Assembly (NCBI GenBank): GCA_028873815.1
Contig: JAPPNN010000044.1
Span: 19,791 to 83,790 of the forward strand
Direction: 5' to 3'
Source of the DNA: Gemmatimonadota bacterium
Lineage (GTDB): Bacteria > Gemmatimonadota > Gemmatimonadetes > Longimicrobiales > Gaopeijiaceae
Length of the DNA stretch: 64,000 nt
How positions within the stretch are numbered: position 1 is the stretch's first letter; every line of letters starts with the position of its first letter. Positions 34,087 through 43,447 of the stretch are shown in pieces. Below the pieces are notes generated by a model. The model was not told where the DNA came from, searched no databases, and saw only the letters and a program-made list of their open reading frames with translations. The position numbers and the translations under genes are program-made.

Positions 34087-36069
34087 ATGAAGCGGTCGTC
34101 ACTCACCTGGCTCCAGCTCTCGGGGCTGGCCGCGGTCTTTGCGGGCGTCCGGGTCTTCGACGCGGTCGTGTGGCTCCGGCTGCCGCTGATCGTGGCCGGG
34201 GGTCTGGCCGTCGTGCTTGTCGCGGTGCTTCGGTTCACCGCGTGGCGGGGCGCCGAGGGCGAGCGGCGGGCCATCGCCACCGTCTTCGCGTTCGGGGCCA
34301 TCGGCTGCGTGATCGCGCTGCTGGGCTTCATGCCCGGCTCCGACGACGGTCTGGAGTTCCTGGGACTGGACTTCGAGGGCATCCGCGAGCAACTGCGCTT
34401 CAAGAGGTTCTTCCAGTTGGCGTCGCCGATGGTGCTCGCGTGCTCGCTGCTGCCCGTGCTGGCGGCAGAGTGGGCGCTGGCCAAGGGGGGGTCCGTGGGC
34501 GCGCTTCGGGTGGACGCCAGGCGCGTGAGGGAAACCGCGGCGAACGCGCTCAGCCTCGCACTCGGGGGCGCGGCGCTCGTGCTGATCGGGTACGTCGCGT
34601 CGGCCCTCAACCGGACCGCCGACTTCTCCTACTTCAAGACCTCGAGCCCGGGAGAATCCGTCCAGGAAATCGTCCGGAACATGGACGGGACGCTGGAAGC
34701 CGCGGTCTTCTTCCCCGAGGTGAACGCGGTCAAGGACGAAGTGCTCAACTACCTGCGCCAACTTGCGCGCGCGACCGGCAACATCGTCGTCGAGGAGTAC
34801 GACCGCTACGCCGATCCCGAAGCGGCAGCGGCCTATGAGGTGCGCGGCGACGGCGTGGTCGTACTGCGGGTGGACGGGCGTTCCGAGCGGGTCGCGTTCC
34901 AGCTGCTGCTGAGCGAGGCCCGCGGGCGGCTGCGGACCCTGGACAGCCATGTGCAGCAGGTGCTCCTGCAGCTGACGCGCGAGCGGCGCTTCGCGTACCT
35001 GACGACGGGCCATGGGGAGCTGAACGACCCGCTGGCGAGCGAGGATGAGCCGGAGCAGCCCGACCTCACCGAACCCTGGCGTCCCGGACAGGATTCGCGG
35101 TTCGACGATGGTCCGCCGCTCCGGGCGCTGAGGGAACTGCTCGAGTTCCTCAACTACGAGGTTCGGGACATCGGTGTGCGGAGGGGGCTGGGCGACCGCA
35201 TCCCCGACGATGCCGCGATGGTCATGATCATCGGCCCGCAGCGCGCGTTCCTGGAAGCCGAACGGAACGCCATCCGCGAGTACCTGGATCGGGGCGGGTC
35301 GCTGCTGGTCGCGCTGGAGCCGGGCTCCGACTTCCGGCTGGAGGAGTTTCGCGACCAGCTGGGCGTCGACCACGACCCCGCCATGACGCTCAACGACGAC
35401 CGCCACCTGGTATTGACGGGCGCGGTCAGCGAACGGCGCAACATCGTGACGAACCGGTTCTCGGCCCACGCGTCGGTGACCAGCGCCAGCCGCCGGGGCG
35501 TGACCCAGGGGATCGCGCTGTTCGGACCCGGCCGCATCAGCGTGGCCGAGGATGTGGAGGGGCTGCGCACCAGCCTCATCATCAGCACGGATCCGGCCAG
35601 CTACCAGGACAGGAACGGCAACTTCCGCTTCGACGAGGAAACGGAGGTGAAGGAGAGCTTCGGCGTGGCTGCGGCCATCGAGCGGATGGTGCCGGTCGGG
35701 GCGGGCGACGCAGAGGACGAGGCCGGGGCGGAGGACGCGGCCGACACGGAAGACGAGACGGCGGTCGTCACCGAGCCGCTCCCCGACATGCGCGCCCTGG
35801 TCTACGGTGACGCGGAGATCTTCTCGGACGAGGTGCTGGTGGCATTGCAGCTGAACGCCTTCCTGGTCGCGGACGGCATCCGCTGGCTGGGGCGCGAGGA
35901 GCTGTTCTCGGGCGAGGTCGTGTCGGAGGAGGACGTGCCCATCCTCCACACCCGCTCCGAGAACGTCGTCTGGTTCTACGCGATCATCTTCGCCGCGCCG
36001 GCGCTGGTGCTGGGCCTTGGCCTGACCGCCCTCTACGGGCGCCGTTCGAAGGGAGAGGCCCAGGGATGA
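34087..36069 (+). CDS. GldG-family ABC-associated membrane protein
   Basis: ATG at 34087 has GGAGG six bases upstream and is preferred over ATG 34018. The 660-residue product has four N-terminal helices and a C-terminal helix (WFYAIIFAAPALVLGLGLTA) around a large extracytoplasmic domain. That domain has GldG/IFT52-like features: TGHGELND, YEVRDIGV, MIIGPQRAFLEAER and a glycine turn in YLDRGGSLLVALEPG. A strongly acidic stretch (about 540-560) is unusual. In Bacteroidota GldG serves gliding with GldA/GldF; elsewhere the role is unknown. Confidence 0.88.
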   Translation: MKRSSLTWLQLSGLAAVFAGVRVFDAVVWLRLPLIVAGGLAVVLVAVLRFTAWRGAEGERRAIATVFAFGAIGCVIALLGFMPGSDDGLEFLGLDFEGIREQLRFKRFFQLASPMVLACSLLPVLAAEWALAKGGSVGALRVDARRVRETAANALSLALGGAALVLIGYVASALNRTADFSYFKTSSPGESVQEIVRNMDGTLEAAVFFPEVNAVKDEVLNYLRQLARATGNIVVEEYDRYADPEAAAAYEVRGDGVVVLRVDGRSERVAFQLLLSEARGRLRTLDSHVQQVLLQLTRERRFAYLTTGHGELNDPLASEDEPEQPDLTEPWRPGQDSRFDDGPPLRALRELLEFLNYEVRDIGVRRGLGDRIPDDAAMVMIIGPQRAFLEAERNAIREYLDRGGSLLVALEPGSDFRLEEFRDQLGVDHDPAMTLNDDRHLVLTGAVSERRNIVTNRFSAHASVTSASRRGVTQGIALFGPGRISVAEDVEGLRTSLIISTDPASYQDRNGNFRFDEETEVKESFGVAAAIERMVPVGAGDAEDEAGAEDAADTEDETAVVTEPLPDMRALVYGDAEIFSDEVLVALQLNAFLVADGIRWLGREELFSGEVVSEEDVPILHTRSENVVWFYAIIFAAPALVLGLGLTALYGRRSKGEAQG

Positions 36070-37007
36070 AGGAGCTGAGGATCCACGCCGGCCTCTTCGT
36101 CGTCGCGGCGGTCGCGGCGTTCCTGACCTGGAACCGCGAGACGTTGAGCGAGGCCGACCGGGGACTGATTCTGGCGTGGGACCGTGATACCACGGATGTC
36201 GTGTCGGTACACTATCGGTCACCCGCGGCGGATCTGCTGATCGAGCGAAGGACGGACGCCGACGGCGACTTCCTCTGGGCGGTCGAGTCGGGGGCGCAAC
36301 ACCCGGACGCGCTGGAGTACCCGGTGGGAGCCCCGGGCCATACGCTCGTCGGACGCCTCGCCAGCCTCAGGGTGATCCGCGACCTGGGTGAACTCTCGCC
36401 CGAGCAGATGGCGCGGTACGGGCTGGCGGATGCGGAAGAGCGCATAGCCGTGCGCTTTGGCGACGAGTTGCGGGAGCTGGTCGTGGGCGACTCCATCTTC
36501 GGTGGCGGCGACCGATACGCGGCCGAACCCGCCACCGGAGCCGGCTACGTGATTCCAGCGGACATCGTCAACCCGCTGCGGATCGGCGAGGGCGCGATCC
36601 GCGAGCGCTGGTTGCATCACTTCCAGGACGCGGACGTGGCGACGGTACGGGTTGCGGCGGGGTCGGGTGGCGAAGCGCGGACGATGGCCCGTGGGGAGTC
36701 CGGCGAATGGACCGGCCCGGAGAGCACCGAACCCGACGCGGGCTTTGCCAACCTGATGGACCGGGTAGGGCAGCTGGCGATCGCCGGATACGGCGTGGAT
36801 CCGTCCGCGCTCGGCAGTCCGATACTCCTGCTGAGGGTGGACTATCTGGACGCCGAGGGATCCCCTCTGGGCTTCGTGGAGCTGTTCCGCGACGCGGGTG
36901 CCGAGCGGGACCCCTACTACATCCGCAGTGAACGAACCCGGGTCGTGGCCCTGGCGGTGACGACCCTCGCCGAGCGTGTCGAGCAGGGCCTGGGCGAGGC
37001 GTTCTGA
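36066..37007 (+). CDS. DUF4340-family protein
   Basis: The start ATG overlaps the GldG-like stop by four bases. The 313-residue product has one N-terminal signal-anchor helix and a DUF4340 body with repeated beta-alpha units (VGRLASLRVIRDLGELSPEQMARYGL is the typical segment, here abridged to LGELSPEQMARYGL, and IAVRFGDELRELVVGDS). DUF4340 genes are frequent last members of GldA/F/G-like operons; the protein probably sits in the periplasmic face of that complex. Confidence 0.87.
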   Translation: MKELRIHAGLFVVAAVAAFLTWNRETLSEADRGLILAWDRDTTDVVSVHYRSPAADLLIERRTDADGDFLWAVESGAQHPDALEYPVGAPGHTLVGRLASLRVIRDLGELSPEQMARYGLADAEERIAVRFGDELRELVVGDSIFGGGDRYAAEPATGAGYVIPADIVNPLRIGEGAIRERWLHHFQDADVATVRVAAGSGGEARTMARGESGEWTGPESTEPDAGFANLMDRVGQLAIAGYGVDPSALGSPILLLRVDYLDAEGSPLGFVELFRDAGAERDPYYIRSERTRVVALAVTTLAERVEQGLGEAF

Positions 37008-37064
37008 GAGGCTGCGGCACCGAGGGCGCGACGCGGGAGCAGCACGCGCGCACGCACGCGTGAC

Positions 37065-37096
37065 TTGCGGTTTGGCACCCATACCCCCTAGTATGG
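37065..37096 (+). promoter_or_regulatory. Candidate promoter with overlapping palindrome upstream of SusC
   Basis: TTGCGG at 37065-37070 and TAGTAT at 37089-37094 with an 18-base spacer form a plausible promoter 115 bases upstream of the SusC start. A dyad CCATAC-N6-GTATGG (37079-37096) covers the -10 box, a layout expected for a repressor site. Confidence 0.45.
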
Positions 37097-37208
37097 CAGG
37101 TGCACCCGGATGCTCCCGCAGGGGGCGGCCGGGGCAACTCGACGTGTCGCGGCACGGGGTCGCCGGCACGTCGACAAAGTCCCCCACCTCCAAAAAAGGA
37201 GAGGCGAC

Positions 37209-40196
37209 ATGAACTTCCGTTACCACCCAACCCAGGGAGCGAGACCACTCTCCCTCCTGGCCGTGGTGGCCGCGATGGCGTTCCTTCTGCCGGCACAGGT
37301 GGCCGCGCAGGATGGTTCCGTCACCGGTCAGGTCACCGCGGCGACCACGGGGCAGCCGATCAACGGCGCCCAGGTCACGATCATGGATACGTCGCTTGGC
37401 GTGCTGAGCAACGTCGCCGGCCGTTTCCTGATCAACAACGTACCCGCCGGCACGCACACGGTGCAGGTGGTGTACGTCGGCTACGGCACGCAAACCCAGG
37501 AGGTCGTCGTACCGCCCGGCGGAGCCGCCACCGCGGACTTCGCGCTCGGGGTATCGGCCGTAGCGATGGACGAGCTGATCGTTACCGGAACTGCCGGTGC
37601 CGTGGAGCGGCGCAAGCTGGGAACTTCGGCGGCTTCGCTTAACGTGGCGGACGTTGCCGAGGTGGTGCCGCTGAGCGACTTCAGCCAGACTCTTGAAGGC
37701 CGCATCCCGGGCGTGCGTTCCATCGGCACGGTTGGCGGTGTGGGCGCGGGCCGTGAGCTCAGGATTCGCGGCACCGACTCCTTCAGCCTCAGTCAGCGGC
37801 CCGTCATCTACATTGACGGTATCCGCGTCGACGCCCAGCAGCGCGAGTGGGGCAGCGGAATACCCGGCACCTCGTTCCGCACGACCTGCTGCGCCTTCAG
37901 CGGCGGTGCGGGCGAGGACCGTCTTTCCGACCTGAACCCCGACGAGATCGATCGTGTCGAGGTCCTGAAGGGGCCGGCCGCTTCTACGCTTTACGGTTCG
38001 GAAGCGTCGGGCGGCGTGATTCAGATCTTCACCAAGCGGGGTCGGAGCAACAGCGCTGCGAACTTCGCGCTCACGGCCAACGCCGGTTTCAACCGGCACC
38101 GGGAGAACTTCCCCACCTCGTTGCGGGACAATTTCCGGGGACCCGACGGAACAGTCGCCTGGGACCCCAACGAGACCCTTATCGAGAACGGGCTGATCAA
38201 CTCCTATGACCTGACGGTCGACGGCGGCGGCGAAGCGGTCACCTACTTCGTCTCCGGGGGTTTCTCCTTCGAAGAGGGCTCCATCAAGCCCAACGACCAG
38301 AAGAGGGCGAACCTTCGCGTCAACCTGAACTGGACGGCAGGCGAGAACCTCACGATTGCCGTGAACTCCGGGTACGTCAGAAACCGGATCTATTCGCTCC
38401 AGTCCGGCAACAACTGGCTCGGTATCTACACGAACGCCCTTCTCACCAACCCACTGAACGCCACCGCCGAGGAGCCCTACGGCGGCGGCCTCGACGTGAA
38501 CGTGGCCGACGCCCAGGCCATCGACACCTATTCGGATACGGACCGGTGGACGGGTGGCGTCACGCTGAACTACAACCCGAGTCCGGACTTCACCCACCGT
38601 GCCACCATCGGTCTGGACGCGGTGAACGACCAGAAGACACGCTACATGCCCTTCGGCCGCAACTATACCTACATCGGCAGGCAGGGCGAGCGGAACATCG
38701 GATACCGCAACTCTCGACAGTTCACGGCCGAGTACGTGGGCAACCTGAACTACTCCCTGCCGGACTGGGCGGGTGGCCTGGCCGGCAACCTCGCCTTCGG
38801 CAGCCAGGGATACTGGGACATTACGTCCTGGTCCATGTCGACCGGCCGGGGATTCGCCGGCGAGGGCGTGACGACCGTGAGCGGCGCGGCCCTGACCCTG
38901 GGCGCCGAGGCGTTCGAAGAGGACGTCAACCTCGGCGCATTCGTTCAGAATCGCTTCGACTTCGACAACCTGTTCGTCACCGCGGCCGTGCGCGTGGACG
39001 GGAACAGCGCCTTCGGCGAGAACTACGGTTTCCAGGTGTATCCGAAGGCCGACGTGGCCTACAACCTGAGTGAAGGCATGCTTCCCGGCCTTATCAGCAG
39101 CGCCAAGGTGCGCGCCGCGGTCGGAATGGCCGGCAAGGCGCCGGGGGCTTTCGACCAATTCCAGACCTATTTGCCCAACACGGTTCTGAACGATCTGGCT
39201 GGTGTCCGGCCCAACAACCCCGGAAACGACGTCATCGAGCCCGAGGTCAAGATCGAATACGAAGGCGGTCTCGAGCTGGGGCTGTGGAACGACCGGATCG
39301 GCGTGGACGCGACGTATTGGCACGCGCTCACACAGAATGCCCTTCTGGGCATTCCGCTGCCGCCAAGTGAAGGCTTCTCTTCCAGCAAGCGTCAGAATGC
39401 CGGAGAGATCCTGAACAAGGGTATCGAGGTGGCGATGAACACCACCATCATGGACCGCAGCAGCTTCCGCTGGTCCACCGGCGTCAACTTCGAATGGATC
39501 CACAACGAGATCCTGGACCTCGGCGACGCGGCGTTCCCGGATTCTCTGCCGGTATACGGGGCAGACGGGTCCCTGGTTCGCTGGGACCAGTACATGCGGC
39601 TGGGCACCTATTGGGTCGGCCAGCCCATTTTCGACCAGTTGAGCCGAGTCATCACGGGATGGGACCCCGCGACACGCAGACATTCGCGGTCCGCCTACAA
39701 TACGTATGTCGGCAACCTGCAACCGAGCACGCTGGCATCATTCAACAACGATTTCGCTATCGGCCAGTCCCTGCGCGTCGCTGTCCAGCTCCGGGGCGAG
39801 TGGGGCGCGGTCATGCGCAATTCCGACCGTGGATACGGCGTCCGCCAGTTGGCATATGACGAGTATCTCGAGCTGCTGAACTCCGACGGCTCCGCGACGC
39901 CCGCGAGCGATTCTCTTCTGGATCGCATGAGGCTCGTGTACCCGATCGACAAGCGCGACAACATCCGGTTGCAGGAAGTGTCGATCAACTATGCTCTGCC
40001 CGAGGGTATGATGAGTGCCATCGGCCTTGGCCGCTCGTCCATCACCCTGTCGGGCTACAACCTTCACTGGTGGGATGACTGCAACTGCCCCGATCCGAAC
40101 CAGCAGTATCGGGGTGGAGACGACTTCAGCACTTCGCCCTTCCTCGCGGTGCCGCAACCGAGGAGGTTCCTCGTCTCCTTCAGAACCCGATTCTAG
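37209..40196 (+). CDS. SusC/RagA-type TonB-linked outer membrane transporter
   Basis: ATG at 37209 behind AAAAGGAGAGG gives 995 residues. A signal peptide (about 1-33) is followed by a carboxypeptidase-regulatory-like domain (about 34-110), a plug with VEVLKGPAASTLYGSEASGG, and a barrel that ends FLVSFRTRF with the terminal aromatic expected for outer-membrane insertion. A paired cysteine stretch (TTCCAF near residue 227) lies in the plug, and a CNCPDPNQQ loop near the C-terminus. Unlike the copy at 571 this gene is intact. It moves a nutrient across the outer membrane using TonB energy, with the SusD encoded 12 bases downstream as the lid. Confidence 0.95.
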   Translation: MNFRYHPTQGARPLSLLAVVAAMAFLLPAQVAAQDGSVTGQVTAATTGQPINGAQVTIMDTSLGVLSNVAGRFLINNVPAGTHTVQVVYVGYGTQTQEVVVPPGGAATADFALGVSAVAMDELIVTGTAGAVERRKLGTSAASLNVADVAEVVPLSDFSQTLEGRIPGVRSIGTVGGVGAGRELRIRGTDSFSLSQRPVIYIDGIRVDAQQREWGSGIPGTSFRTTCCAFSGGAGEDRLSDLNPDEIDRVEVLKGPAASTLYGSEASGGVIQIFTKRGRSNSAANFALTANAGFNRHRENFPTSLRDNFRGPDGTVAWDPNETLIENGLINSYDLTVDGGGEAVTYFVSGGFSFEEGSIKPNDQKRANLRVNLNWTAGENLTIAVNSGYVRNRIYSLQSGNNWLGIYTNALLTNPLNATAEEPYGGGLDVNVADAQAIDTYSDTDRWTGGVTLNYNPSPDFTHRATIGLDAVNDQKTRYMPFGRNYTYIGRQGERNIGYRNSRQFTAEYVGNLNYSLPDWAGGLAGNLAFGSQGYWDITSWSMSTGRGFAGEGVTTVSGAALTLGAEAFEEDVNLGAFVQNRFDFDNLFVTAAVRVDGNSAFGENYGFQVYPKADVAYNLSEGMLPGLISSAKVRAAVGMAGKAPGAFDQFQTYLPNTVLNDLAGVRPNNPGNDVIEPEVKIEYEGGLELGLWNDRIGVDATYWHALTQNALLGIPLPPSEGFSSSKRQNAGEILNKGIEVAMNTTIMDRSSFRWSTGVNFEWIHNEILDLGDAAFPDSLPVYGADGSLVRWDQYMRLGTYWVGQPIFDQLSRVITGWDPATRRHSRSAYNTYVGNLQPSTLASFNNDFAIGQSLRVAVQLRGEWGAVMRNSDRGYGVRQLAYDEYLELLNSDGSATPASDSLLDRMRLVYPIDKRDNIRLQEVSINYALPEGMMSAIGLGRSSITLSGYNLHWWDDCNCPDPNQQYRGGDDFSTSPFLAVPQPRRFLVSFRTRF

Positions 40197-40208
40197 GGGA
40201 GGCAGACC

Positions 40209-41507
40209 ATGAACGTATCGAGAATGAAGGGGATGATCGCAGTTGCCGTCACGGTTGTGGCCCTTGGGGCATGTGACGAACTCCTGACGGTTCAAGACCC
40301 GGGACGTTACACTGCGGGTGACCTGGACGAGGCGCTTCCCGCCGTTGCGAACGGCGTGGAAGGGGCAGTCCACCAGGTCTTCGACAGTTGGGTTACCGAC
40401 CAGGCACTCCTGGCCGATGTCTACCAGCACACGGGGACCTGGGCCGGCTACGACGACCCGGACCACGGCCGCACCAACTACAACAACAACGGTACTCGCT
40501 TTGAGCAGGACTCCTGGCTGAGGGCGCAGTGGTTCGCGATGGACGCCGAGGAACGCTTCAAGCGGGTCATGGGTGACGCCGAGGCGGCGAGCAGCCCGTT
40601 GACCGCGCAAGTCAGAATGAGCGGTGGCCTTGCGGACATGCTGCTCGGAATGACCGCTTGCGAATCGGTGGGGTCGCCGACCGGTAACCTGATGACCGAC
40701 ATGCAGATGTTGGCGCAGGCCGAACAGAAGCTCGGCGACGCCATGAGCACGGCCCAGTCGGCGGGCCGACCGGAATACGCGATGGCTGCGCAGGCTGCCA
40801 GGGCTCAGGCCCGCATGTTGCAGGGTGACTGGTCCGGGGCGGTCGCGGACGCTTCGGCAATTCCGGCCGGGTTCGTGTACTACGCCGTCTTCAACGTACA
40901 GAGCACCAACTCCGTCGTTCAGCTCACCACCAAGAACAACAACGAGGCCGCCGGCCTCATGTACAAGTGGTGGCCGCTGATCGACAAGAGCGACGATCCC
41001 GGTTTCATGAGGGATCCGCTGAGCAACATGCCCGACAAGCGCATTCCCGTCTACTTCGACGGTGAGATCGCCACGGACAACGAGACCCCGCATCACAGCC
41101 AGTGGAAGTACGTCCAGGACACGGACGACATTCCCATGCTGCATTCGGATGGCATGCGGCTGATCATCGCCGAGGCGATGGCGCGTTCCGGCGACTTCGC
41201 GGGCGCGACGGGGATCCTGAACGAGTTGCGGGCGGCGGTGGGTCTGCCCGGGCATGAAGTGCCGACCACTCCCGAGATGATGGCCGAAATCGTCCTTTGG
41301 GAGCGTTTCGCCGAGCACTTCATGGAAGGCCAGCGTCTGATCGACCTGCGGCGCGCCGGTATCGTTCGCCAGGTCTTCGAAGCGCTCAACGACCCGGATC
41401 GGCTGGGCGTCGGTCGGCCCACGCAATGGCCAATGACCAGTTTGGAGGCTCTCTACAATCCGAACATCGATGACGACCTGACCAAGAGGTGTCAGCCAAG
41501 GGCGTGA
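40209..41507 (+). CDS. RagB/SusD-family nutrient-binding lipoprotein
   Basis: ATG at 40209 behind GGGGAGGCAGACC gives 432 residues. Lipobox LGAC with Cys22; helical SusD body with AQARMLQGDWSGAVADA and a C-terminal WERFAEHFMEGQRLIDLRR, a typical SusD helix. It differs clearly from the 3551-4915 SusD, so the two systems likely bind different ligands. It is paired with the intact SusC upstream and is followed by a strong hairpin. Confidence 0.93.
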   Translation: MNVSRMKGMIAVAVTVVALGACDELLTVQDPGRYTAGDLDEALPAVANGVEGAVHQVFDSWVTDQALLADVYQHTGTWAGYDDPDHGRTNYNNNGTRFEQDSWLRAQWFAMDAEERFKRVMGDAEAASSPLTAQVRMSGGLADMLLGMTACESVGSPTGNLMTDMQMLAQAEQKLGDAMSTAQSAGRPEYAMAAQAARAQARMLQGDWSGAVADASAIPAGFVYYAVFNVQSTNSVVQLTTKNNNEAAGLMYKWWPLIDKSDDPGFMRDPLSNMPDKRIPVYFDGEIATDNETPHHSQWKYVQDTDDIPMLHSDGMRLIIAEAMARSGDFAGATGILNELRAAVGLPGHEVPTTPEMMAEIVLWERFAEHFMEGQRLIDLRRAGIVRQVFEALNDPDRLGVGRPTQWPMTSLEALYNPNIDDDLTKRCQPRA

Positions 41508-41551
41508 TCACGATTCGGATGAACTGAACTTCGGGGGAATCCCTGAGGTGG

Positions 41552-41587
41552 ATGGGCGCGGCTCCCGTGGGCGGGGGTCGCGCCCAT
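41552..41587. terminator. Strong bidirectional terminator hairpin
   Basis: Perfect 9-bp arms (41552-41560 and 41579-41587) continue inward for seven more pairs including two G-U, around a TGGG loop at 41568-41571. It lies between the convergent SusD and di-heme oxidoreductase genes. Confidence 0.75.
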
Positions 41588-41594
41588 TCTTCGG

Positions 41595-42803
41595 CTACAG
41601 CGACCGCAAAAAAGCCAGGACCTGACTGCGGGCCTGATCGGTCAGTTGCCGAAAGACATCCCGCGAGGCGGCCGCTTCCCCTCCGTGGAGCAGGATCGCG
41701 TCCGAGAGGCTTTGCGCGCGGCCGTTGTGAAGGAACTCGGAGCGGTGGCCGAGCCCGACCAGACGCGCGGTCTTCCACTCAGACGGGAGTATGCCCGGCG
41801 AGCAGATGTCGGCCAATTCGGGTCCCATGTCGTGGAGCAGCAGGTCGGAGTAGAGGCGGAATCGCTTGCGGTCGAGTGCCGGGGATTGGCTGGTCGCGGT
41901 CGTGAAGGCGGGCGTGTGGCACGCGTCGCAACCCATGAACTCGAAGATTCTCTCCCCTTCCTCGATATCGGCCAGGGCTTCAGGGTCCTCGGGCAGGATG
42001 GGTTGTGGCGGGGCCAGAAAGCGCATGTACGCGACGAGGAGTTCCAGCTCCCCCGCGCCGACCTCGGGATCGGGGGCCACGTCGATGCCCTCCGGCAGCG
42101 GGACGCCATTGTGGTCCAACTCTTCCGGATGACCCGGGGTCGTAATCCCCATCTCGAGGCGGATCGCCTCCTCGATGAAGCCCGCGAGGGTGGTGTGTTG
42201 CGCGCGGCGGCCGAAGCGCCCCGCCCGTCCGGCTGCGTCCAGGTTCGGACGGCCGGAAATGCCGTCACCGTCGGCGTCCTCGGGGTCGGCGTTCCTCATG
42301 ATGTCGGCTTCCGGGATCTGCCCGACCAGTCCCAGACCATACACGGCCGGCGCTCGAATCTCGGTGACGGCCGTAGCCCCCGGGGGTATTCTCTCCGCCC
42401 CGAAGCCCATCGCTCTGGCCGCCTCGATGACGACGGATTGAAGCAGGTCGCCTCCGTGCTCCGGCAGCGTGCTGCAGCCCTCGACGGGGTCGAATCGGCT
42501 CGCCTTGGTGACCGGTTCCGCGCCATGGCCGCCGCTGGTAGGCAGGTCGTGGCAGGAGCCGCACCGGTCCTGGTTGAAGAGGGGTCCCAGGCCGTCTTGG
42601 GGGGCGAATGGCCGGTTGAAGAGAGCCTCACCCCTGGCGAAGGCCGATTGTTCGGTTTCGCTTAGACCCGGAAGCGGGAGACCGGGTTCCGTCTCGGTGT
42701 ACGGTGACTGAACTGGCGCGCCACAGCCCGGCAAAAGGATCGCGAGGCCCAGCGTACCTTTTCCGGCGACCTGCGGCAGGAACTTCCGCGCTTTGGTCGT
42801 CAA
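41595..42803 (-). CDS. Di-heme oxidoreductase-family lipoprotein (COG3488 type), second copy
   Basis: TTG at 42803 overlaps the stop of the upstream lipoprotein gene (TTGA) and is the best start; longer frames run through that gene. The 402-residue product has a lipobox (LLPGC, Cys27), heme motifs CGSCH at 81-85 and CDACH near 286, and the family segments DGLGPLFNQDRCG, DADGDGISGR and DLLLHDMGPELADIC. It matches the 29454-30638 paralogue along its length. The role is probably periplasmic redox chemistry; the substrate is unknown. Confidence 0.9.
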   Translation of the reverse strand: MTTKARKFLPQVAGKGTLGLAILLPGCGAPVQSPYTETEPGLPLPGLSETEQSAFARGEALFNRPFAPQDGLGPLFNQDRCGSCHDLPTSGGHGAEPVTKASRFDPVEGCSTLPEHGGDLLQSVVIEAARAMGFGAERIPPGATAVTEIRAPAVYGLGLVGQIPEADIMRNADPEDADGDGISGRPNLDAAGRAGRFGRRAQHTTLAGFIEEAIRLEMGITTPGHPEELDHNGVPLPEGIDVAPDPEVGAGELELLVAYMRFLAPPQPILPEDPEALADIEEGERIFEFMGCDACHTPAFTTATSQSPALDRKRFRLYSDLLLHDMGPELADICSPGILPSEWKTARLVGLGHRSEFLHNGRAQSLSDAILLHGGEAAASRDVFRQLTDQARSQVLAFLRSL

Positions 42804-43282
42804 CCTCCGCCCACGCTGACGTCGTTGTACTTGTACACGAACCTGAGCGTCTCCCGTTCTCCGTCCGCGTTCTCGAGGACAAGCAGGCGCGAGTCGCTGT
42901 ACCACTCTTCGTCGTCCAGATGCACCTTCATGGATAGGGTGGCGGGCCGCAGTTCGGTCGGGTACGTCTCGGCGAAGAATTGAAGCCGCGAAGTGAATGG
43001 ATAGGATTGGGAGAACGGCAGCGTAGCGTCGATCGTGTCCGCGGCCACGAGCTGAATCAGGGCGGCGCATTGCGGGCACTCGGGATCCTCCACCTCGACG
43101 AACCACTGCGACGTGATGAGCGTTACCTCGCTTACTTCAGAGCTGGTGATTTCAAGATGCGCGACTTCGGGCTCGCGATCGAGGGTCAGGGCATCGCACG
43201 CCCCCAGCCCCACGATCGAACCGGCGAATACGGTCACCATCCTGGCCCGCTGGGCCGCCCTCTCTGTGTTTGAAAACTTCAT
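42800..43282 (-). CDS. Small lipoprotein of unknown function, coupled to di-heme oxidoreductase
   Basis: The 160-residue product starts at ATG 43282 and has a signal peptide with a lipobox (LGAC, about Cys29). The mature part is beta-rich, with a CPQC pair near residue 73 but no following histidine, so it is not a normal heme c site. It ends in a KYNDVSVGGG tail whose stop codon overlaps the TTG start of the di-heme oxidoreductase. I do not recognise the family. The coupling suggests a partner or accessory protein of that enzyme. Confidence 0.72.
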   Translation of the reverse strand: MKFSNTERAAQRARMVTVFAGSIVGLGACDALTLDREPEVAHLEITSSEVSEVTLITSQWFVEVEDPECPQCAALIQLVAADTIDATLPFSQSYPFTSRLQFFAETYPTELRPATLSMKVHLDDEEWYSDSRLLVLENADGERETLRFVYKYNDVSVGGG

Positions 43283-43376
43283 GGTCCCGCCTTGCTATAA
43301 GTCCTCGACTTCGAGTCTTCCTTTGAATCCCTCTTCCTACCCGTCACTCTCCATGATGTTCACAGGCCCGTGGCCA

Positions 43377-43414
43377 GCGCAAGCGGCGACTTTCTGACGA
43401 GTCGTCGCTTGCGC
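43377..43414 (-). terminator. Terminator hairpin after the PKD protease gene
   Basis: Arms 43377-43390 and 43401-43414 pair over 14 bases with one G-U, with a 10-base loop. The hairpin lies 34 bases past the protease stop on the minus strand. Confidence 0.6.
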
Positions 43415-43447
43415 CGGGGTCACCAGGGGAGCGTGAGAGGCCAACCC

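Noticed and set aside
32242..37007. Gliding motility locus
   Set aside because: GldA/F/G-like operons with DUF4340 are widespread without gliding, and no other gliding or type IX secretion gene is visible.
36219..39722. Minus-strand open frame of about 1170 codons
   Set aside because: Antisense to DUF4340 and SusC genes; the composition is not protein-like and it crosses the SusC promoter.
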